NCBI GenBank assembly: GCA_903824725.1
Contig: CAIJXU010000053.1
Coordinates: forward strand, 1 to 32,141
Length of the DNA stretch: 32,141 nucleotides
Reading direction: 5' to 3'
Origin: an uncultured Bacteroidota bacterium
Lineage (GTDB): Bacteria; Bacteroidota; Bacteroidia; Chitinophagales; Chitinophagaceae
Positions 7,023-14,977 of the stretch are shown here, one piece after another. Numbering within the stretch: the first letter of the stretch is position 1; each line of letters starts with the position of its first letter. The notes under the pieces were generated by a model. The model searched no databases and had not been told where the DNA came from. It saw only the letters and a program-made list of their open reading frames with translations. The position numbers and the translations under genes are program-made.

Positions 7023-7259
7023 ATGGAAGAGTATAATAATCCAAGAGAAAAATCAGAAAGATCGTATCGACTTTTTAAAAGAGTCTATGATTTTAGTATG
7101 GCTACCCTTATTTTAGGCTGCGCTGTACTTATGCTGGGAGCTAAATGGCTTAAGCTAGATCAAATATTGAATGTAGATGCAGAGTTTAGGACTATTTTTG
7201 GGGTGATGTGCCTACTCTATGGAGGATTTAGGTTGTATAGAGGGGTTAGCAGCAATTAG
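7023..7259 (+). CDS. Small two-helix membrane protein, unknown function
   Basis: A 78-residue protein with a charged N-terminus (MEEYNNPREKSERSYRLFKR) and two predicted transmembrane helices, roughly residues 25-44 (FSMATLILGCAVLMLGA) and 55-73 (FRTIFGVMCLLYGGFRLY). No enzymatic motif is visible. The frame is open upstream to 6864, but that stretch overlaps hisS on the other strand; the ATG at 7023 is the sensible start. A PstS-like lipoprotein follows after 27 bases, so they are probably co-transcribed. I recall similar short proteins next to PstS-like genes in Bacteroidota, so a membrane partner of that protein is a reasonable guess, not something shown here. Confidence 0.75.
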   Translation: MEEYNNPREKSERSYRLFKRVYDFSMATLILGCAVLMLGAKWLKLDQILNVDAEFRTIFGVMCLLYGGFRLYRGVSSN

Positions 7260-7286
7260 TGGTTTTTAAAAATTAAGTTTTTCATT

Positions 7287-8189
7287 ATGCGTAATTATAT
7301 AATTATAGTAGGATTTGCTGTTTTTTTCATGGCCTGTAACACCACTAAAGTGAATACGCCAACTGATACACCAAGCGAAGGGGTGATCCATATCTCAGTA
7401 GAAGAAAGTTTTAAGCCTTTTATAGAGGAACAATTAAAAGTGTTTAAATCCAGTTTTCCCAATGCCGTTATTAATGTATCCTATAAGTCTGAAATTGAGT
7501 GTTTAAAGGACTTTGCAAAGGATAGTACAAGAATGATATTTATTACAAGAGGATTAAATAAATCAGAGCAAGCCACTTATAAAAATCAATTGGGTTACGC
7601 GCCCACTTTTGGGATACTCGCCTATAATGCCATTGCCGTGCTCATTAATAAAAAAGCAAAGGACTCCGTATTTACCTTAAAGCAATTAGGAAATAAATTA
7701 AAAGGGTTGGATCCGCAAGAAGTGGTGATGGATGGGAATAACTTAACAGGGATCATCAGATTTTTAAAAGACAGCTTATTAAAAGAACAAGGATTTGGCC
7801 AAAATGTACATGCTGCGAAAGGGAGTGAGGAGGCCATTTCATACATTAAATATCATCCTAATGCGATTGCATTTGTCGGAATGAATTGGGTAGGGGACAC
7901 TTATGATGCAAAACAGGTGGAGAATCAAAAATTGGTGAAAACAGCCTTAGTGGAATGTACGCTTTGTATAGAAAAGGGCTATTTTTCGCAACCTTCTCCA
8001 TCGACCATTAGTAAGGGGCAATACTCCTTATCCTTGCCTATTTATTATATTTTAAAGGAAAATGCACCCGGTTTGGGGTCGGGTTTACTCAATTTTATGA
8101 GTTTAGAAAGGGGGCAGTTAATATTTAGAAGGTCTTTTCTAGTTCCTACTAAAATGGGGTTTCAAAAACGAAAGGGACTTTTGAGTTAA
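7287..8189 (+). CDS. PstS-like substrate-binding lipoprotein
   Basis: A 300-residue periplasmic binding-protein-like protein. The N-terminus MRNYIIIVGFAVFFMAC is a lipoprotein signal with the acylated cysteine at residue 17. No acidic run follows, so surface export is not indicated. The body matches the PBP-like/PstS group in outline: GVIHISVEESFKPF near residue 33, MIFITRGLNKSE around residue 93, an IAVLIN strand and the late segment YIKYHPNAIAFVG. The phosphate-contacting Ser/Thr-Gly motifs of true PstS are not evident and no pstC, pstA or pstB follows, so phosphate uptake is doubtful. It lies between the two-helix protein and a secreted TPR protein; relatives often accompany ExbB/ExbD/TonB genes in Bacteroidota. 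Confidence 0.82.
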   Translation: MRNYIIIVGFAVFFMACNTTKVNTPTDTPSEGVIHISVEESFKPFIEEQLKVFKSSFPNAVINVSYKSEIECLKDFAKDSTRMIFITRGLNKSEQATYKNQLGYAPTFGILAYNAIAVLINKKAKDSVFTLKQLGNKLKGLDPQEVVMDGNNLTGIIRFLKDSLLKEQGFGQNVHAAKGSEEAISYIKYHPNAIAFVGMNWVGDTYDAKQVENQKLVKTALVECTLCIEKGYFSQPSPSTISKGQYSLSLPIYYILKENAPGLGSGLLNFMSLERGQLIFRRSFLVPTKMGFQKRKGLLS

Positions 8190-8332
8190 TACCGCTTATA
8201 AAAACTAACATTTTGTAGTACAATTAACCATTAATTAAAGATGGATTTCCCCGAAAAATTGATATTTTCACCTACAGAAATTGTAAATAAAATTAAATTT
8301 CTATTTTCCGTATTTAATTAAAACGAATAGTG

Positions 8333-10096
8333 ATGAAAAAATTGGTTGTTTTATCCATGAGTGTGTTTTTGGTAATGGCAGGATTGAGTGCGCAAGTTCC
8401 TGGAGTATCTCCTTTGGCAGAGGGGGTTAAATTGTTGAACTATGAAAAAAATAAATCAGCCCTAGCTTTTTTTAAGGAAGCCTTATCAAAAAATCCTACG
8501 AATACAGAAAATATTTTTTGGTATGGAGAAGCGATTTTAGCGGAACAAGGATCGGGTATGCCAAGCGATACCACCATCAAAAAAGCAAAAGCTTTTTACC
8601 AACAATCTTTACAAACGATTGGCAATGACGCATGGTTATTAGTGGGTATGTCGCATATTCAATTATTGGAAGGTGTGGATGCTAATGCCGTTAAACAAAA
8701 TTTAGAATTAGCACTTACTACTTCCTCGGTGACTAAGGGAAAATTCAAGGGGAAACCCAACCCAGATATTGTAAATGCGATTGGATACATTTACGCCGAA
8801 ACGCCTATTGCGATTGGTGATCATAGATACGCAGTTGACAAATTAAAAGAAACCATTTCCGCATATGACAATGCGGTGAATGCTAATTTATTTATTAATT
8901 TAGGTATTAATTATTTAAAAATGGGGGGCGAAAATGGAGGTGAAGCGGTGACTGCTTTTCAAGAAGCCATCAACCGCGACCCTAAAAATGCATTCCCTTA
9001 TTTTAGAATAGGTAGAATCTATCAAACGCAAAGTAATAAGGAGTCATTTGACGAATATTATAATAAAGCGATTGCAGCAGATCCAACTTTCCCGCCTGTT
9101 TATTTTGCCTTATATGTTTATTATGCTGACAACAATACTGAAACAGCAAAAGTAAATTTGGATTTATTTATAAAGAATGCCGATAAAGATCCTTCATTAG
9201 ATATATTTAATGCAGATTATCTTTTCCGTGCTGGTCAATACGATGCATCATTGGAAAAAGCAAAATCATTAGAAACGACCATAGGAATTCCAGCTTTGCC
9301 AAGACTAGGTGTTTTGTTGGCTTACAATTATGATCGTAAAGGAGATTCAATCCAAGCGAAAACATATATAGAACAATTTATTAACACGAGTTCAGCAGAT
9401 AAGATTACAATTAGTGATTACGAATTAGCTGTTAAAATTATATCTCGTTTTAGTGGCAATCAGACTGCTTTAGCTGCTTTGTTGGAAAAAGCAATTGCTG
9501 CAGATACGCTCAAAGCGGACAAGCTAAAATATTACAAATTAGGGTATGAAATGTTGGAAAAATCTAATATGTATTCTGATGAATTAAAATGGTATGCGAA
9601 TTATTCGGCTCTTAGAGGGGCTAAAGATGAAGTATATTACTACAAAACTGCAAGTATTGCAGTCAATGCCAAGGAGGCCACTATGGCGATGAGTATTTCT
9701 AAGGAATATATGGCAGCTTTCCCTGAAAAGCCAAATGGTTACTCCTTTTATGTAAAAGCAGCTAGACTGATAGATACAGCCAATAATACGGGTGTATTAT
9801 TTGAAGCAGTCAATGTACAAAATGAATTTTTATTGAAAGATGTTGCTAAGAATAAACAAGCATTGATCAACAATTATTATACCCTTATTGGTTATTATAA
9901 TGAGACTAAGGCATATGAAAATGCAGTAGCCATGTGCGATAAAGTATTGGAATTAGTACCGAATGATCCTTCGACTTTAGGCGCAAAGGGGCAGTTTACT
10001 AAAAATATCGAAATTTTAAAGAAAATGAAGGAAGGAAAGGGGGGTGCAAACGCTCCTAAAGCAATAGCAGACACTACCCAAGGCAAAAAAGGTTAA
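8333..10096 (+). CDS. Secreted tetratricopeptide-repeat protein
   Basis: A 587-residue exported protein. MKKLVVLSMSVFLVMAGLSAQ is a standard signal peptide; the ATG at 8333 is preferred to the GTG at 8330. The remainder is helical with repeated TPR-like units: ALAFFKEALSKNPTNTENIF near residue 43, AVTAFQEAINRDPKNAFPYF near 203, then SFDEYYNKAIAADPTFPPVY, and a last pair near the C-terminus ending AVAMCDKVLELVPNDPSTLG. The tail is rich in Lys, Gly and Ala. TPR arrays are protein-protein scaffolds, so a periplasmic adaptor role is likely; the partner is unknown. It lies 143 bases after the PstS-like gene, with no terminator seen between, and is followed by a terminator. Confidence 0.85.
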   Translation: MKKLVVLSMSVFLVMAGLSAQVPGVSPLAEGVKLLNYEKNKSALAFFKEALSKNPTNTENIFWYGEAILAEQGSGMPSDTTIKKAKAFYQQSLQTIGNDAWLLVGMSHIQLLEGVDANAVKQNLELALTTSSVTKGKFKGKPNPDIVNAIGYIYAETPIAIGDHRYAVDKLKETISAYDNAVNANLFINLGINYLKMGGENGGEAVTAFQEAINRDPKNAFPYFRIGRIYQTQSNKESFDEYYNKAIAADPTFPPVYFALYVYYADNNTETAKVNLDLFIKNADKDPSLDIFNADYLFRAGQYDASLEKAKSLETTIGIPALPRLGVLLAYNYDRKGDSIQAKTYIEQFINTSSADKITISDYELAVKIISRFSGNQTALAALLEKAIAADTLKADKLKYYKLGYEMLEKSNMYSDELKWYANYSALRGAKDEVYYYKTASIAVNAKEATMAMSISKEYMAAFPEKPNGYSFYVKAARLIDTANNTGVLFEAVNVQNEFLLKDVAKNKQALINNYYTLIGYYNETKAYENAVAMCDKVLELVPNDPSTLGAKGQFTKNIEILKKMKEGKGGANAPKAIADTTQGKKG

Positions 10097-10143
10097 ACAC
10101 TGGATTTTAAGCACATTCATTGTGTAAAAAATAATTGAAATTT

Positions 10144-10167
10144 ACTCCCCATTTATGGGGAGTTTTT
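10144..10167 (+). terminator. Rho-independent terminator after the TPR gene
   Basis: ACTCCCC (10144-10150) pairs perfectly with GGGGAGT (10157-10163) around an ATTTAT loop, with a T run at 10163-10167. It isolates the PstS-like/TPR unit from the nuo operon. Confidence 0.85.
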
Positions 10168-10190
10168 CGTTATATGAGCTATCCTTTGCG

Positions 10191-10198
10191 TATTTTTG
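10191..10198 (+). promoter_or_regulatory. Promoter -7 box of the nuo operon
   Basis: TATTTTTG matches TAnnTTTG and lies 19 bases before the nuoA ATG, in the short gap after the upstream terminator. A second TTTGCG (10185-10190) precedes the one at 10195-10200 with a 10-base period, so start-site choice may be doubled. No clear -33 element is seen. Confidence 0.55.
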
Positions 10199-10217
10199 CG
10201 GATCCAAAACATAGTGT

Positions 10218-10619
10218 ATGAATTTGCCACTGTATTTGTTGTCTGCTAATGAAATAAACAGCGCCACCAATTACTTACCTATAGCCCTACAATTATTGTT
10301 TGCTGGCGGCTTTGTGGCATTGATGATTTTTATTTCAAGTTGGGTGGGGCCCTCTCGTCAAACCTCGGATAAATTAGAAAGTTTTGCTAGCGGTATTGAA
10401 TCACATGGTGATGCAAGATCGCCCATGGCAGTTAAATATTTTTTAATCGCCATTCTGTTTGTGTTGTTTGATGTAGAAGTTATTTTCTTCTATCCTTATG
10501 CTGTTAATTTTAAAAGTTTAGGATGGAATGGTTTTTTTGAAGTGATATTATTTGTAGCATTCTTTTTAGTGGGTTTTATTTATATCATTAAAAAAGGAGC
10601 TTTAAAGTGGGAAGAATAA
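10218..10619 (+). CDS. nuoA: NADH-quinone oxidoreductase subunit A
   Basis: Membrane subunit of complex I near the quinone cavity. It has 133 residues and three expected membrane helices: about 22-42 (IALQLLFAGGFVALMIFIS), about 73-93 and about 102-124. The segment YFLIAILFVLFDVEVIFFYP carries the conserved acidic residues of the NuoA/ND3 family, and ESHGDARSPMAVKYFLIA precedes it in place of the usual ND3 loop. First gene of the 14-gene nuo operon, 24 bases before nuoB, with a promoter box and an upstream terminator showing that the operon begins here. Confidence 0.95.
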   Translation: MNLPLYLLSANEINSATNYLPIALQLLFAGGFVALMIFISSWVGPSRQTSDKLESFASGIESHGDARSPMAVKYFLIAILFVLFDVEVIFFYPYAVNFKSLGWNGFFEVILFVAFFLVGFIYIIKKGALKWEE

Positions 10620-10643
10620 TTATTAAAAATTTTAATACAAACT

Positions 10644-11231
10644 ATGCGCCCAGTTCGATTTAATTTAAATCCAAAAGAAGCTAATATTTCAGAAGCCATT
10701 TCAATGGGTAAAGCACCCGATGGCGTTGGTGGCGATGGTTTTTTTGCAACTCAATTAAGTTCAGTGGTAGGCCTTGCACGTAAAAATTCATTATGGCCAT
10801 TACCTTTTGCTACTTCTTGTTGTGGTATAGAATTTATGGCAACAATGGCTTCACATTATGATTTAGCTCGATTTGGTTCGGAGCGTGTGGGCTTTTCTCC
10901 AAGACAATGTGATTTATTAATGGTGATGGGGACCATTGCAAAAAAAATGGCACCTGTTTTAAGACAAGTGTATTTGCAGATGGCTGAACCAAGATGGGTC
11001 ATTGCAGTTGGTGCCTGTGCTTCAAGTGGTGGCATATTTGATACATACAGTGTTTTACAAGGCATTGATCAAGTCATTCCAGTTGATGTTTATGTTCCTG
11101 GTTGCCCACCTCGTCCCGAAGCCATCATTGATGGTTTTATGAAAATACAAGACTTAGTGGGTCAAGAAAGTATTCGTCGTCGCAACAGTGAAAAATATCG
11201 CGATTTATTAAATAGCTACGGCATACAATAA
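10644..11231 (+). CDS. nuoB: NADH-quinone oxidoreductase subunit B
   Basis: Peripheral-arm subunit (PSST) carrying cluster N2, the last iron-sulfur centre before quinone. The four ligands are present: tandem Cys 59-60 in ATSCCGIEF, Cys 125 in GACASSGG and Cys 154 in VPGCPPRPEA. At 195 residues the length is typical. The N-terminal 30 residues are variable and Gly-rich near GGDGFF. nuoC follows after 27 bases; the order A-B-C-D is the standard bacterial one. Confidence 0.97.
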   Translation: MRPVRFNLNPKEANISEAISMGKAPDGVGGDGFFATQLSSVVGLARKNSLWPLPFATSCCGIEFMATMASHYDLARFGSERVGFSPRQCDLLMVMGTIAKKMAPVLRQVYLQMAEPRWVIAVGACASSGGIFDTYSVLQGIDQVIPVDVYVPGCPPRPEAIIDGFMKIQDLVGQESIRRRNSEKYRDLLNSYGIQ

Positions 11232-11258
11232 AATAATTTAAACTCTATTGCATTCATA

Positions 11259-11765
11259 ATGGCTTTATCCAACGAGTATATACAAGAAAAATTAGTTGAA
11301 AAATTCAACGATCAAGTATTTCAATTTTCTACTGATTCGGGCATTTTGTCTTTTGAATCTTCTACAGAAATTAATTTAAAAGTGCTTCAATTTTTATATG
11401 ATGAGCCTAGTTTAGGATTTACTTTTTTAACTGACTTATGCGGAGTGAATTATCCAGATCATTCAGGGGCTGAATTAGTCGTAGTTTATCATCTTCATAA
11501 TTTTATTGAAAATATTCGTATACGCTATTCTATTTCAGTTCCAGAGGCCAAGCCAGATGTATTCACAGCTACTAAATTATTTGAAAGTGCTAATTGGATG
11601 GAACGAGAAACTTACGATTTTTTTGGAATCAATTTTATTGGACATCCGAATTTAAAACGCATTTTAAATGTAGACGAGATGGATTATTTTCCATTAAGGA
11701 AAGAATTTCCTTTGGAGGATCAAACGCGTATTGATAAGGATGATGAAATGTTTGGAAGAGGCTAA
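11259..11765 (+). CDS. nuoC: NADH-quinone oxidoreductase subunit C
   Basis: Peripheral-arm 30 kDa subunit contributing to the quinone-side Q module. The signature ERETYDFFGINFIGHPNLKR lies around residues 112-131, followed by DEMDYFPLRKEFPLED. It has 168 residues and is not fused to NuoD, unlike the NuoCD protein of E. coli. The start ATG at 11259 gives the usual N-terminus; nuoD begins 32 bases after its stop. Confidence 0.95.
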   Translation: MALSNEYIQEKLVEKFNDQVFQFSTDSGILSFESSTEINLKVLQFLYDEPSLGFTFLTDLCGVNYPDHSGAELVVVYHLHNFIENIRIRYSISVPEAKPDVFTATKLFESANWMERETYDFFGINFIGHPNLKRILNVDEMDYFPLRKEFPLEDQTRIDKDDEMFGRG

Positions 11766-11797
11766 TAAATAAATTAAAAAGAGCAACTAGTAATTAC

Positions 11798-13024
11798 ATG
11801 GAACAACACAGTCATATAGCATTACCAAAGGGGTCGATCGAAAAAACGACAACCACTTTAAATATAGGACCTACTCATCCTGCTACGCATGGTGTTTTTC
11901 AAAATATTATGGAAGTGGATGGGGAGCGCGTGGTATCTACAGAACAAACGGTAGGCTATATACATAGGGCTTTTGAAAAATTAGCAGAACGCCGACCTCT
12001 GTATCAAATCACACCCATTACCGACAGATTAAATTATTGTAGCAGTCCTATTAACAATATGGGATGGCATATTACTTGCGAGCGATTTTTAAAAGTGGAA
12101 TTACCTAAACGCGTTGATTACTTGCGTGTGATCATTATGGAATTAGCACGTATTTCGGATCATTTAATTTGTAATTCCATTGTGGGCGTGGATACAGGAG
12201 CGTATACTGGGTTTTTATATGTGATGCAATACCGTGAATTAATTTATGAAATATATGAAGAAGTATGTGGGTCCCGTCTTACTACTAATATTGGCCGCAT
12301 TGGTGGCTTTGAAAGGAATTTTACAAATACAGCGTTTACGAAGCTCGAAAAATTCTTAAACGAGTATCCTAAAGTGTTGCGTGAGTTTGAAAATTTATTT
12401 GCTCGCAATCGTATTTTCATGGAACGTACACAAGGTACCGGTGGCATAAGTGCACAACGCGCTATGAACTATGGATTTACTGGTCCTAATTTACGCGCTG
12501 CTGGCGTAGATTATGATGTTAGGGTACAACAACCATACAGCAGCTATCAAGATTTTGATTTTAAAGTACCAGTTGGTACAACAGGAGATAATTATGATCG
12601 CTTTTTAGTACGCAATGCTGAAATGTATGAAAGTATATCTATCATAAAACAAGCATATCAAAAAGTACAATCTTTTAAAGGTGCGGAAGCGGAAGTATAT
12701 CATGCGGATGTGCCTGCTTATTATTTACCTAAGAAGGAAGATGTGTATACCAAAATGGAAGCACTCATTTGGCATTTTAAAATTATAATGGGCGAAATAG
12801 ATTTACCTAAAGGACAAATTTATAGTGCAGTAGAAGGTGGCAATGGTGAGTTAGGCTTTTACTTAGTAAGTGATGGTGGAAGGACTCCTTTCCGTTTACA
12901 TTTTAGACGCCCTTGTTTTATTTATTACCAAGCATTTGAAGAATTGATTAAGGGTGGAATGTTAAGTGACGCGGTGGTAACGATGAGTAGTTTGAACTTG
13001 ATTGCAGGAGAGTTGGATGCTTAG
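11798..13024 (+). CDS. nuoD: NADH-quinone oxidoreductase subunit D
   Basis: The 49 kDa subunit that forms the quinone headgroup site with NuoB. GPTHPATHGVF places His 31, and DRLNY places Tyr 80, at the positions equivalent to the quinone-contacting His and Tyr of Thermus Nqo4. The conserved RIGGFERNF-type stretch and GNGELGFYLVSDGG, then RTPFRLHFRRP, fit the family to its C-terminus; NLIAGELDA is close to the canonical ending. 408 residues, full length. A slightly larger gap of 62 bases precedes nuoE, which begins the NADH-input genes; no terminator is seen there. Confidence 0.97.
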   Translation: MEQHSHIALPKGSIEKTTTTLNIGPTHPATHGVFQNIMEVDGERVVSTEQTVGYIHRAFEKLAERRPLYQITPITDRLNYCSSPINNMGWHITCERFLKVELPKRVDYLRVIIMELARISDHLICNSIVGVDTGAYTGFLYVMQYRELIYEIYEEVCGSRLTTNIGRIGGFERNFTNTAFTKLEKFLNEYPKVLREFENLFARNRIFMERTQGTGGISAQRAMNYGFTGPNLRAAGVDYDVRVQQPYSSYQDFDFKVPVGTTGDNYDRFLVRNAEMYESISIIKQAYQKVQSFKGAEAEVYHADVPAYYLPKKEDVYTKMEALIWHFKIIMGEIDLPKGQIYSAVEGGNGELGFYLVSDGGRTPFRLHFRRPCFIYYQAFEELIKGGMLSDAVVTMSSLNLIAGELDA

Positions 13025-13086
13025 TGATTTAATGGTGCATGTTTGATAGGATAAAATAATTTGAAAGAGAAAAAAGAAATTTTAAT

Positions 13087-13584
13087 ATGAGTCTTCAATT
13101 TAATAAGGAACAAATGACCGAGTTTAATCGCTTGGTAGCTCATTATCCAGAGGGTAAACAAAAAAGCGCCTTATTGCCTGTACTACATTTGGCACAGGAT
13201 AGTTTTGGAGGATGGTTGCCTACCGAAGCAATGGATTATGTTGCTTCTTTATTAAGCATTGAACCCATTGAAGTTTATGAAGTGGCTACATTTTACAGTA
13301 TGTACCATTTGAAACCCATGGGTAAATTTATTTTTGAAGTGTGTCAAACGGGTCCGTGTATGATTAGTGGTTCCGAAAATATCATTGCATACATTCAAAG
13401 GCAATTAGGAATTCAACCAGGAGAAACAACAAAGGATGGTTTGTTTTCATTGAAACTTGTAGAATGTTTGGGGGCTTGTGGTTATGCACCCATGATGCAA
13501 GTAGGAAAAATTTATAAAGAACATTTAACAAAAGATAAAGTGGATGCCATTATTGCAGAATATCGACTGCAAGCAAAGGCATAG
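13087..13584 (+). CDS. nuoE: NADH-quinone oxidoreductase subunit E
   Basis: The 24 kDa thioredoxin-fold subunit of the NADH-oxidising module, binding the off-path 2Fe-2S cluster N1a. The ligands are Cys 86 and 91 (CQTGPC) and Cys 127 and 131 (CLGAC). 165 residues, normal length. Its presence with nuoF shows that this complex takes electrons from NADH, unlike the 11-subunit complexes of some Bacteroidota that lack nuoEFG. nuoF follows after 25 bases. Confidence 0.96.
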   Translation: MSLQFNKEQMTEFNRLVAHYPEGKQKSALLPVLHLAQDSFGGWLPTEAMDYVASLLSIEPIEVYEVATFYSMYHLKPMGKFIFEVCQTGPCMISGSENIIAYIQRQLGIQPGETTKDGLFSLKLVECLGACGYAPMMQVGKIYKEHLTKDKVDAIIAEYRLQAKA

Positions 13585-13609
13585 CAATTATATTTATAAA
13601 GCATAAACA

Positions 13610-14962
13610 ATGGGTGTAAAATTATTATTAGAAAAAGCCAGTGTTCCAGGAATTCGTTCTTATGATGTATATCGTCGTGAGGGTGGATATGCTGCGGTAG
13701 AAAAGGCCTTGAAGGAAATGTCCATTGAAGCAATAGTAGAAGAAGTAAAAAAGAGTGGATTGAGAGGTCGAGGAGGTGCAGGATTTCCGGCGGGTATGAA
13801 ATGGAGTTTTATTGCAAAGCCCGAAGGTGTTCCACGCCATTTGGTTTGTAATGCGGATGAAAGCGAGCCAGGAACTTTTAAGGATCGTTATTTAATGGAA
13901 TTTTTACCACACTTATTAATTGAAGGCTTAATTATTTCCTCTTTTGCATTAGGATCTAACGACACTTATATTTATATCAGAGGAGAGTATGCTTGGGTGG
14001 CTACTATTTTAGAAGAAGCCATTTTAGAAGCAACAAAAAACGGATGGTTAGGTAAAAATATTTTAGGAACTGGTTTTGATTGCATGATTCATGTGCATCG
14101 CGGAGCAGGTGCTTATATCTGTGGTGAAGAAACAGCATTAATTGAGTCCTTGGAAGGTAAAAGAGGCAACCCTCGTATTAAACCTCCATTTCCAGCCATA
14201 CAAGGATTGTGGATGCGACCTACTGTTGTGAATAATGTAGAAACATTAGCAGCCATCGTTCCAATTATAAAAATGGGTGGTGAGGAATATGCTAAAATTG
14301 GCGTGGGTCGTTCAACGGGTACGAAGTTAATTTCTGCTTGCGGCAATATTAATAAGCCAGGTGTTTATGAAATTGACATGACCATTTCAGTAGAAGATTT
14401 TATTTATAGCGATGAATATTGTGGTGGTATTGCGAATGGTAAAAAATTAAAAGCTTGTATTCCGGGCGGATCATCCGTGCCTATCCTGCCTGCTAATTTA
14501 TTATTAAAAACAGCAAAAGGAGAAACGCGATACATGAACTACGAAAGTTTAAGTGATGGTGGTTTTGCAACAGGTTCCATGATGGGGTCGGGTGGTTTCA
14601 TTGTGTTAGATGAAGATCAATGCATCGTTAAAAATACATTAACCTTAGCGCGTTTTTACAGACATGAAAGTTGTGGACAATGTTCCCCTTGTCGTGAAGG
14701 AACAGGTTGGATGGAAAAAATATTACAAAAAATAGAATCTGGAAAAGGAGAAATGAGTGATATCGATTTGTTGTGGGACATACAAATAAAAATTGAAGGC
14801 AATACCATTTGTCCATTAGGAGATGCTGCTGCATGGCCTGTGGCCGCAGCTATTCGACATTTCCGTGATGAATTTGAATGGCATATCAATCATAAAGAAC
14901 TAGCGCAAACAAGCAATTTTGGTTTACAACACTATGCGGATCCAATACATGTACCTGCATAA
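13610..14962 (+). CDS. nuoF: NADH-quinone oxidoreductase subunit F
   Basis: The 51 kDa catalytic subunit binding NADH, FMN and 4Fe-4S cluster N3. The glycine-rich nucleotide/FMN region reads GLRGRGGAGFPAGMKW (50-65), and CNADESEPGTFKDR (80-93) is the FMN site. RGAGAYICGEETALIESLEG lies at 164-183. N3 ligands are Cys 355, 358 and 361 (CGQCSPC) and Cys 401 (NTICPLGDA). At 450 residues it is full length with a short variable tail after about residue 430. nuoG starts 15 bases downstream. Confidence 0.97.
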   Translation: MGVKLLLEKASVPGIRSYDVYRREGGYAAVEKALKEMSIEAIVEEVKKSGLRGRGGAGFPAGMKWSFIAKPEGVPRHLVCNADESEPGTFKDRYLMEFLPHLLIEGLIISSFALGSNDTYIYIRGEYAWVATILEEAILEATKNGWLGKNILGTGFDCMIHVHRGAGAYICGEETALIESLEGKRGNPRIKPPFPAIQGLWMRPTVVNNVETLAAIVPIIKMGGEEYAKIGVGRSTGTKLISACGNINKPGVYEIDMTISVEDFIYSDEYCGGIANGKKLKACIPGGSSVPILPANLLLKTAKGETRYMNYESLSDGGFATGSMMGSGGFIVLDEDQCIVKNTLTLARFYRHESCGQCSPCREGTGWMEKILQKIESGKGEMSDIDLLWDIQIKIEGNTICPLGDAAAWPVAAAIRHFRDEFEWHINHKELAQTSNFGLQHYADPIHVPA

Positions 14963-14977
14963 CATTGATTATAAACT

